Below are positions 1 through 7,500 of a stretch of 10,102 nucleotides of DNA, piece after piece. Position 1 is the first letter of the stretch. Every line of letters starts with the position of its first letter. A program made the position numbers and the translations under genes. This DNA comes from Clostridia bacterium. Lineage in GTDB: Bacteria; Bacillota_A; Clostridia; Lachnospirales; Lachnospiraceae. Location: positions 1 to 10,102 of the forward strand of contig JAAYYM010000756.1 of the NCBI GenBank assembly GCA_012515365.1. The letters run 5' to 3'. The notes beneath the pieces are model-generated. The model did not search any database. It saw nothing but the letters and a program-made list of their open reading frames with translations, and had not been told where the DNA came from.

Positions 1-1
1 C

Positions 2-1933
2 TTTACCCACGTGGATTATGCGCCCTATCGGTTGTCCCGGTACAGCGCAACATCGTGGGCCTTCTCGACGTTCTCGCGGACGGGGGATCCTTTCTTGACC
101 GGAGGCAAGACCATCACAGGAGTCACTCAAGCCAACCCCGGGGTTGTAACAGCCACAAGTCACGGGTTCACTGACGGACAAGTCGTCCTGATCACGGGCA
201 TTGTCGGGATGACTGAACTCAACAGCAATCATTACATCGTGGTCTACATCAACACCAATACTTTCAGTTTGAAGACGTTGGCCGGGGTTGCGGTCAACAC
301 TTCAGCTTATACCGCCTATGCGTCGGGGGGCACCGCGACTTTAGCAAACTATCCGCGCGCCGTCTGCTATTTTGAGGGCTGTCTGTATTATGGCGGGCTT
401 AAATATAACCCGAATCGTTGGGTGCGGAGTCGCGGACCCGCGGACACGGGCGAGGCTCGGTATGACGATTTCACGACGGGTTCCGATGCGGATCACGCCA
501 TTATTGCAAATCTAAATGCGGCGCAAGGGGATATCGCGTATATCCACTGGATTGAGGGGTTGGCTGATTTCATGGCTTTTGGCACAGAGGGCGGCGTTGT
601 AGGTCTTGATGGTGGGAGTGATGCGGCGATCACCCCGACGAACTTCCGTATCCGACCCATTGATCCTGTCGGCGTTCGGGGTGTTGCTCCGGCTACCGAC
701 GGGCAAACTATATTCTATGTCCAGAAGGGTGGGAGAACACTGCGGAGTTTTGAGTATGACCTCCTGGCCGACAGGTATAAATCATTCGATCGTTCTTTTG
801 TGGCACCGCATCTCTCCAAGAGCGGGATCAAGAAGATCGCTTTGCAACGGTGGAAGGTCGGGTTGTTGTGGGCGGTCCGGGAAGACGGCGTGCTTGTATG
901 CTTGACGATAAAACCAAAGGAAGACCAGACCGGGTGGCACCGGCACACGCTTGGGGGTACGGATGCGAAGGTTATTGATATCTGTGTGGTCCCGCAAGCG
1001 GATGACTTTGATCGGTTGTATCTCGTGGTTGAGCGCACGATCAACAGCACAACCACTCGCTATATCGAATATCTTAACAACCCATGGGAAGGACTTGAGC
1101 GTAACGATTACTACACAGGCGACGAAACCGCTGACAATGCTGCGTATCTGGACGAAGTGTATGAAGCCCAGCGGGAGGCCGTTTATCTGGATTCAAGCCT
1201 TGTGTGGGACGGATCAGATCGAGGTGCGTATACCCTTACCCCCGGGGCTGTTACAGGCGAGGACATCGCGTTCACGGCGTCGGGGAATGTCTTCGCCGCA
1301 ACAGACGTAGGAAAGATTTTGACAAAGAGGTATCAGGATCGCGCAGGAGGTGGGCAGGCCCGCATCACGGCCTATGTGAGTGCGACGGAAGTTACTTGCG
1401 ATATTGAAGTCGATTTTGATTCAGCCAGTGCCATCCCGGCCGGGGATTGGTTCATGTCGGCCGCGTCGGTTGCCGGATTGCATCATCTCGAGGGGGAAAC
1501 AGTGCAGGTCCTCGCGGACGGACGTATCCATCCTGATGTGACGGTGACAGCCGGGGTGGCAACGCTGGTGCGGCAAGCCAGTTATGTGCTCTTCGGAAAG
1601 AAGTACAGAGGGATAATGATACCTCTCAACCTCATCCTCGTGGGTCAGGTGCAGAACTCTATTTCGTTCGCTAAAAATATCAGCCAGTTGGCCGTGACGG
1701 TAGCGAATACGATCGGGGTGAAGTACGGCACCTCGCTTTATACTTTGCAGGACATCTATGCGTCGGAGGAGGGGCAGTTGACAGACCGGCCGCCGGTGCC
1801 GTATACGGGATCACTTGTTCTCCCCGTTGAGGACCGATGGGGAGCGGACAAAGAGATCATTTATGTCCAGGATGCTCCTTATCCTTGCACGTTAAACATA
1901 ATGAATATAACCATTGACGTGGGGGAGAAATGA
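2..1933 (+). CDS. Tail tubular protein B / tail nozzle-like protein with FCCH-like insert (5' partial)
   Basis: Probable end of the tail tube of a short-tailed phage, through which DNA and internal proteins leave the virion. The frame is open to the window's left edge (codons for F-T-H precede a GTG at 11), so the true start probably lies upstream; the residue numbers here count from that GTG. An early segment with Y-R-L-S-R and a Trp is followed at residues 33-112 by a Gly/Thr/Val-rich beta insert resembling the FCCH domain found in many phage tail proteins (ITGVT, SHGFTDGQ, ASGGTA). Then come the family's usual blocks: YPRAVCYFEG, a W-x-R-S-R segment, an AFGTEGG strand, QTGWHRHTLGG, LYLVVERTIN with RYIEYL, and a late HHLEGETVQVLADG block. 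T7 gp12 is 794 residues; 644 codons are visible here. It overlaps the next gene by ATGA. The family is recognised by pattern only; a stopper role in a non-podovirus is the main alternative. Confidence 0.72.
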   Translation, partial: FTHVDYAPYRLSRYSATSWAFSTFSRTGDPFLTGGKTITGVTQANPGVVTATSHGFTDGQVVLITGIVGMTELNSNHYIVVYINTNTFSLKTLAGVAVNTSAYTAYASGGTATLANYPRAVCYFEGCLYYGGLKYNPNRWVRSRGPADTGEARYDDFTTGSDADHAIIANLNAAQGDIAYIHWIEGLADFMAFGTEGGVVGLDGGSDAAITPTNFRIRPIDPVGVRGVAPATDGQTIFYVQKGGRTLRSFEYDLLADRYKSFDRSFVAPHLSKSGIKKIALQRWKVGLLWAVREDGVLVCLTIKPKEDQTGWHRHTLGGTDAKVIDICVVPQADDFDRLYLVVERTINSTTTRYIEYLNNPWEGLERNDYYTGDETADNAAYLDEVYEAQREAVYLDSSLVWDGSDRGAYTLTPGAVTGEDIAFTASGNVFAATDVGKILTKRYQDRAGGGQARITAYVSATEVTCDIEVDFDSASAIPAGDWFMSAASVAGLHHLEGETVQVLADGRIHPDVTVTAGVATLVRQASYVLFGKKYRGIMIPLNLILVGQVQNSISFAKNISQLAVTVANTIGVKYGTSLYTLQDIYASEEGQLTDRPPVPYTGSLVLPVEDRWGADKEIIYVQDAPYPCTLNIMNITIDVGEK

Positions 1934-2367
1934 CGATCGAGAAGTTCAAATTCACAGATTACGCGCAGATCCGGCTGGCGAACGGCATCGGGCTCGAGCA
2001 TTGGAATCTGAGAGGCGGAGTGTTGCCCGTGTTGATGGCTATGGAGAACGGCCCGTTTTGGACTGTGCGTGACGGGGGAGAGGTCTTGGCTATTGGCGGG
2101 TACTGGCCGTTGAGCGAGCGGGTGTGTGAGGTTTCTTTCTTTCCATCGGAGAAGTTCGTTGTTAAGCCATTGGGGGTGTACCGAGCGCTTCGAAATTCTG
2201 TGAATAACTTGAAAGATGTTTTTAATCGCGTACAGTTAAATTGTCGGGATGAAGCATGTTTTGTGCGCTTTGCCAAGTCTCTGGGGTTTGAGGAAGAGGG
2301 ACGGATGCGCGGCTTTGGGCGGGACGGTATTGATCATCTTATGATGTCGATTGTGAGGCAGGCATGA
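1930..2367 (+). CDS. GNAT-fold internal virion protein, T7 gp13-like
   Basis: A 145-residue protein in the place and size class of T7 gp13 (138 residues), a minor internal protein of the virion. The sequence shows a GNAT-like layout: a central strand (EVLAIGGYWPL, residues 51-61), a strand V-C-E-V-S-F-F, helix LGVYRALRNSV (81-91), then a Cys-containing strand VQLNC and the typical last element F-A-K-S-L-G-F-E-E-E-G-R followed by a C-terminal strand. The acyl-CoA pyrophosphate loop of active GNATs (R/Q-x-x-G-x-G/A) is not present between the strand and the helix, so catalysis is doubtful and a structural role is more likely. The ATG overlaps the previous stop as ATGA. A G-rich run with GGAG lies only 2 nt upstream, so coupled translation is likely. 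It has three cysteines, unlike the two long genes further downstream. Confidence 0.68.
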   Translation: MTIEKFKFTDYAQIRLANGIGLEHWNLRGGVLPVLMAMENGPFWTVRDGGEVLAIGGYWPLSERVCEVSFFPSEKFVVKPLGVYRALRNSVNNLKDVFNRVQLNCRDEACFVRFAKSLGFEEEGRMRGFGRDGIDHLMMSIVRQA

Positions 2368-2900
2368 CATACGCATTGAGGTTGGCCAGAAAGTTCTCTA
2401 TCTACCCGCCAGGGTCTTGTTTTGATCCTGTGACGATGACGATTGCCGTTGTGGCCATGGCGGGAAGCCAGATATATTCCGGGATGCAGGCGGACAAAGC
2501 GGCCAAGAAACAGGCCTCGGCGATGGAGGAGCAGGCGCGTATTGCCCGTCAGGAATCTGAAGTCTCCGCGGGGCAGAAAGAGACCGAGCGCAGGAAGTTC
2601 CTTGCCGAACAAAGGATGGCGTATCTCGCTTCCGGGGTGTCATTAGAAGGCACACCTTTGATCGTTGGGGATGATACTTTTAAAGAATTCCAGATCGAAA
2701 TTGACGCCATTAGGCGTTCGGGTATAGCCCAGTCAAGTTATCTCGAAACCGAGGCCTCCACGACTCGTTCTACCGGGCGGGCCCAGTTGGTGTCCGGTAT
2801 TCTTGGGGGTGTTGGTACCGCGGCTCTCGGGGCGTATAAAGGCGGGATGTTTGATAAGACCAAGCCGGCAACTACAACCACAGCGAAGATTACGACGTAA
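2364..2900 (+). CDS. Internal virion protein B-like (T7 gp14-like) ejection protein
   Basis: A 178-residue protein; T7 gp14 is 196 residues and after ejection forms the outer-membrane part of the DNA conduit. A hydrophobic Gly/Ala segment (residues about 26-40) is followed by a charged helix rich in Lys, Gln and Glu (42-86), then a very family-like block: RRKFLAEQRMAYLASGVSLE, GTP, and an acidic helix F-K-E-F-Q-I-E-I-D-A-I-R-R-S-G (107-120). A second Gly-rich hydrophobic segment (143-158) precedes a Thr/Lys tail. The start at 2364 overlaps the preceding stop as ATGA and has GAGG at 2355-2358. An in-frame ATG at 2436 (Met25) lies just after DPVT, a motif near which such proteins often begin, but it has no visible ribosome site. 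The only cysteine (Cys19) lies in that optional 24-residue extension. Only 2 nt separate it from the next gene. Confidence 0.68.
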   Translation: MTYALRLARKFSIYPPGSCFDPVTMTIAVVAMAGSQIYSGMQADKAAKKQASAMEEQARIARQESEVSAGQKETERRKFLAEQRMAYLASGVSLEGTPLIVGDDTFKEFQIEIDAIRRSGIAQSSYLETEASTTRSTGRAQLVSGILGGVGTAALGAYKGGMFDKTKPATTTTAKITT

Positions 2901-2902
2901 TT

Positions 2903-4534
2903 ATGAAAATTCCTACATACACAGCAGGTAAGTTGGCTTCAGAGCGGACACCGATCCCCTCGCTTGATCAGAGCGGACAGATCGTGGCGCAGGCGGTTGG
3001 CAATCTTGCGCAGAAGGCCTTCACTATCGCGGAGGAAGTGAAGGAGAAGCAGCAGAAACTTGACATCTCGATCGCTGAATCTCAATATTCAGTTGCGATG
3101 GCCGAGAAGGAGGGGGAGATCCTGGGTACTCCTGGTCTCCAGTCTAAAGATATCCAGGCGAAATATGATGAGGCCAGTCAGCAAGTCCGGGAGAGTATTC
3201 TGGGGGGTCTCGACAACGGGGGCACCCGTCAGGCTGTGGATATGGCGCTCCAGGGCTCAGAGGCGCAGTACAAGGTCCGGGCTATCCAGAATAAGTTTGA
3301 GTTCCAGAAGAAGGAGGAACTCAACAAAATATTTTCTGCGGCGGAACAACAAGTGCAGGCGCCTTTCTCCGACAGCACGATATATGCCTCCCAAGTTGCC
3401 CAGATAAACGGGTTGAAGCAGGCCTTGATTGATCACGGGTATACCGTGGATGTGGCGTCAAAGTTTATCCAGAACACGCTTGATAATAAGGCGCAATATG
3501 CCATTGACAACGCTATTGATAACGGGCAGGAAGAGGCGGTTTACCTTGCGTATAACCGCGGTGATTTCAGCTCTGCGTCTATGGACAAGCGCGAGCAGAT
3601 CGGGAAGCAGATCGCGGAGGCGTTGGCTACAAAGACACAGCGTGCCGAGCTAAAGACTCAGGCGGATGCGTTGAGTTCTTCAGCGGAGCTTATGGGACAG
3701 TTTGGCGCTTTAGATATGAAAAGTCTTACGCATCGGGCGTCTTCTTTGGAATTCGAGTTGGCGGAAGGCACGCGGAATGGGACGCTTTCCCCGGCCCAGG
3801 TCAACACCATGACGAAAGACTTGAATTTTATTGAGACGTTGCGCAAGGCCAAATTGAATATGGCTTATACCCAGCAACGGACGGACGATCCTCTCCGGAA
3901 GCAGGAGATCGCGACGAAGATGGCAGAGCTAGTTGACAAGACGGGGGCGGAATCGGTCTTGTCGCCCAAAGAGAAGATGGATGCTCTCTTCACAATGCGG
4001 GATGAGTTGATGAAGGCATTTGTGGAGGACCGAAAGATTTCGCGGCGCACCTTTGAGGAGTTCAGCGCGTCTATTTATGGCGCCTATACGAAAGGGTTCA
4101 TGGAAGAGAATTTCAAAGGAGACTGGCGTTGGGACTGGAAGCGTGGGGGAACCCCGGCGGGCGTCGAGAGTTATTTTGGGCAGGGCGACCAGAAGAACGT
4201 CATGGAGTTGTTTAAGGCCGTCAAAAAGACCAAGACTGGCTACGACCCCAAGGTAATGATGTATGCGTTCGATGAGTACCTGATGGATAAGCGCGACGGC
4301 AAGATGCCAATAACCATGACCCCGGAGGTAGCAAAACAGTATGTGTTCCGCGGGTGGCTGTCCTCGAATGGCTACGGCACGGATTTCAAGGTGGGTGATT
4401 ACCTCCCGACTAAGTTCGGGCCCTTAAAGATACTCTCTATTGGCGACTTCGGTGTTCCGAACTACGAGGTCTCTCAAGAGATGATGGACAAGATCCAACA
4501 GATAAAGGCGACCAATGCCGGAAGTCAGCGCTGA
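2903..4534 (+). CDS. Helical internal core / ejection protein in gp15 position
   Basis: A 543-residue, almost entirely helical protein that by position corresponds to T7 gp15 (747 residues), a core protein that builds the periplasmic part of the ejection tunnel with gp16. The N-terminus has the short patterned lead common to such phage proteins (R-T-P-I-P-S-L-D-Q-S-G, residues 15-25), then long charged helices rich in Lys, Glu and Gln (36-150), a segment G-L-K-Q-A-L-I-D-H-G-Y (170-180), and a helical-repeat-like stretch N-A-I-D-N-G-Q-E-E-A-V-Y-L-A (203-216). A Trp-rich block with WRWDWKRGG (408-416) and a Gly/Tyr-rich C-terminal domain follow. There is no cysteine. No Shine-Dalgarno is visible before the ATG, which starts 2 nt after the preceding stop, so reinitiation is likely. 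The 3' end overlaps the next gene by 20 bp. The role rests mainly on gene order; sequence motifs alone would not name it. Confidence 0.6.
   Translation: MKIPTYTAGKLASERTPIPSLDQSGQIVAQAVGNLAQKAFTIAEEVKEKQQKLDISIAESQYSVAMAEKEGEILGTPGLQSKDIQAKYDEASQQVRESILGGLDNGGTRQAVDMALQGSEAQYKVRAIQNKFEFQKKEELNKIFSAAEQQVQAPFSDSTIYASQVAQINGLKQALIDHGYTVDVASKFIQNTLDNKAQYAIDNAIDNGQEEAVYLAYNRGDFSSASMDKREQIGKQIAEALATKTQRAELKTQADALSSSAELMGQFGALDMKSLTHRASSLEFELAEGTRNGTLSPAQVNTMTKDLNFIETLRKAKLNMAYTQQRTDDPLRKQEIATKMAELVDKTGAESVLSPKEKMDALFTMRDELMKAFVEDRKISRRTFEEFSASIYGAYTKGFMEENFKGDWRWDWKRGGTPAGVESYFGQGDQKNVMELFKAVKKTKTGYDPKVMMYAFDEYLMDKRDGKMPITMTPEVAKQYVFRGWLSSNGYGTDFKVGDYLPTKFGPLKILSIGDFGVPNYEVSQEMMDKIQQIKATNAGSQR
4504..4508 (+). 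promoter_or_regulatory. Ribosome binding site for the giant gp16-like gene
   Basis: AAAGG lies inside the last codons of the upstream gene, 6 nt before the ATG at 4515. It supports the 4515 start, which creates the 20-bp overlap. Confidence 0.5.
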
Positions 4535-7500
4535 AGATTTAGCTTTGCTTGATTCTGCTCCTGCCGTGGGGGTTCCCTCTGTTATGGCGGCGGAGGATCT
4601 TGACCTCTTCGAGCCCGTGGCTATGGAGGAACAGGACGCCCCGCCGTCTTTCTGGAAGAAACGGGCGGATGATCTTGGCATGGTCTTCACAGGGTGGGTT
4701 CCAGAGCTCGCTTCGAATTCGTTATTATTCTTTGGCAACGCCTATTTGAAAGACCCAAGCCCGAAGGCTCAGACTCTCGGTAAAGAATATCTCCAAATGA
4801 GCGCCGAGTGGGATGAGCGGGCTAAAAGGGCTCAAGAGTTCTATATGAAGGGCCGAGAGGGCGAGTCAAAATATGATCCTGCTCGTCTTTTGACACAGGG
4901 GGCTGGTTCGATCCTGATGAGCTTGGGCGTGGCCATGATGATGGGGGCGGCTGCACCAGCTTTGGCGATCACCGGCGGGTCGTTCTTTGAGGGGTTTGCA
5001 GCAGCTCGGAAGAAGGGCAAGAATTTTGAGGAGGCCTCCGTTATCGGCGGCCTCTTGGGTATCTCTCAGGGGGTTCCCGAGTTTATTGGGCTGCACACCA
5101 TGATCACCGTGGCCGGCACCCCGATCCGCCGTGCGGTCCTTTCTGCTGTAACAGAGGGCATACAGGAGTCCACGCAGCAGGCGGGGCAAGAGGGCGTCGA
5201 GGCGGCCTTTAATTTGACAGATACTCCCGGGGCTGACCGGTTGGCCAATATCCTCGTTGCCGGGGCCGTGGGGGCTGCTTTAGGCGGCCCTGCGTCAGTT
5301 GGTCCCACGTTGGCTATGCGGGCCCAGGCGAAACAGTTTTTTGTGGACAACGGTTTTGACCAGAAGAAAGCAGGCGAGTTATCAAATAAGGCTTTGCAGG
5401 CGGGCATGAACGAGGCGCTGAAGGCGGCCAGGACCGAGCTTGAATTGCACGATGCGGGCATCACTCGTTCCGAGAACGGGGATTACATTTTGATGGAGGA
5501 GGCGGGGAAGCCTACGGGTGAAGCGCGAGTGCTGACGCAGGAAGAGGTGGTGGCCCGGTTTGTTGAGAAGCCGAAGACGGTGCAGCTTCCGGCCATGGAG
5601 AAGGTGCAGGAGATTGTTTCGCAAGCTGCCCCGCAGCGCGAGACCGTGGGTGTGACCGAGCAGGAGAAAGCGTTTGTTGAGCCTGGCGGGCCCCAAGACT
5701 TCAAGACGGCGGGGGAGCAAGCTCCGGTTATCGACCCCAAAATGCTTCAGGCTCTTAATACGAAGCTCCAGAAGATCGACCAACAGCTCAAGAGCCCGAC
5801 GGCCATAACCAAGAAGAGGGTACAGGCCATCCAGAAATCTCTCCTCGACTTCGTGAAGTCTAAGGCCCTCACTCCGCAGGACCAGAAGAAATTTACCGCT
5901 TCGATCCTCAACACCCAGACGATGCAGCAACTTGAGCGTATTCTGCCGGAGATCAAAGAGCGCATCAACGCTCTTCAGGAGAAGCAGAACCAGCGCGAGC
6001 AGATCTCCCGCTTCCAAGAACTCACGAATGAGAAGGTCCTCGCCAAGATCGACGACAGTTATGCGACGGCTATCCGCAATCTCGTCAAAGATTTAAGCCC
6101 GACTAAGCTATCCGTCAAAACGGCCATGCGTCTTGAGAAGCTGGCGGATATCATCGTGCGGGATCCGGACAATACGATTCCGCTTGAGGAGGTTCGAAAG
6201 ATCGAGAAGCTCGACCTCAAATCCCTCCGGGATATGAAGTCCGAGGATATTGAGGCGATGAATGATGTCCTCGGGCAGATCATAAAAGCGGCGGAGACGA
6301 AAGCCACCCTCCTCTACGGGCGCAAGTTAAAGGACCGGGATGCGTTCATGCGTGAGGTCATGGCACGTATTTCTAAAGCCCCCCTGTCTGAGACGCTCTT
6401 GGCGGAGGAGATCGACCCGTCTAAACTCTCTCGCGGGGAGGGAGTTCTTGGTAAAGTAAAGAACATCGTTACTCTGGCCCGTAGGCATATTGACATTATC
6501 GCCCAGGAGTTGGACGGCTCGGACGGCGGGCCGATCAAACAGGTCGTCTGGGCGGGGTTCAATGATGCCCGGGTATTCACACTTCGACTCGAGCAGGCGG
6601 TCCAAGACTATTTTATGGGCAACCTGAAGGGTATGCCTTTGGCTAAGTGGAGTGAATATATCGCCCAGAAGCGTAGTGGGGTGGAGACAACCGCTTATAC
6701 TTTCGTTGGCCCGGAGGGGGATAAGAAGATACACATCACCCCGGCACAGCGACTTTATTTTTATCTGGCCATGCAGAATGAGAAGCAGGCTCGGCACATT
6801 CTTAATGGGGGGCTGTCTTTTGATAAGAAAGATCTCCGGGGCACTGCGTTCAAAGTGCCCGCGGAAACAGTTATCTCTATAATCGAGAGCGTGGAGAACG
6901 ATCCGCAACTTGCGCGAGCAGCCGAGGTGATCTCGGAGTATCTCAACGGGTTTCAGAAAGACCTCCTCAATACCGCTTCGCTTCGGCATCTCGGTAAAAG
7001 GGTTGCCACAGAGGACAACTATGTTCATATTCGAGCCAATGAGAACCTCCGCTCTCGGATGAAAGAAATACTGGCCAAGCAATCCATCCACCATGCTCTT
7101 CTTGAGGGGATGGGGATGTTGAAGGAGAGGGTGTTGTCCGACGCTCCGATATATTTGGACGACATATTCGCCTCCGTTCAGGAAGGATCATCTCGGGCCA
7201 TAAGGTATGCGACATATATCGCACCCTTGCGGGCGGCCAAGGCACTGGTGAACAATAACGAGTTCCGTGCGAAGCTCATCAGCCAAGGGCGCGAGAACTA
7301 TCTAAAGGCATTAGAGGGACATATTCAGCGGGTCGAGGGCGAGCTTATTGCGATGACCGATCTCGATCTTGTGTTTCAGACGGCCAATCAGGGGGTCATT
7401 AAGTCTATCCTCCGGTTGAATCCCCGGATCGCGCTCATGCAATACACCGCGCATTTCTCGTCTCTGGCCGAACTTGACCCCAAGCATTGGGGGGCAAGTT

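Noticed and set aside
1778..1807. TTGACA, 18-nt spacer, TATACG resembling a sigma-70 promoter
   Set aside because: The -35 is perfect but the -10 matches only four of six bases, and it sits within conserved nozzle coding sequence. It could serve the gene at 1930, but chance is the simpler explanation.
2409..2420. Pro-Gly-Ser-Cys near the N-terminus of the gp14-like protein as a lipobox
   Set aside because: There is no hydrophobic signal core before it and the -3 residue is Pro, so lipidation is not supported.
4410..4430. Short inverted repeat around GGGCCC followed by TTAAAG, possible terminator
   Set aside because: The stem is only a few base pairs, there is no T-run, and it is inside the coding region of the gp15-position gene.
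5382..6017. A 211-codon Leu/Arg-rich open frame on the minus strand
   Set aside because: The Leu/Arg-rich composition is the usual reverse reading of a Lys/Glu/Gln-rich helical region; it is an antisense shadow.
6327..7094. A 255-codon open frame on the minus strand
   Set aside because: It lies wholly inside the giant + strand gene, its translation shows no recognisable motif, and no gene layout or good start supports it. Absence of stops is expected by chance in this GC-rich coding DNA.
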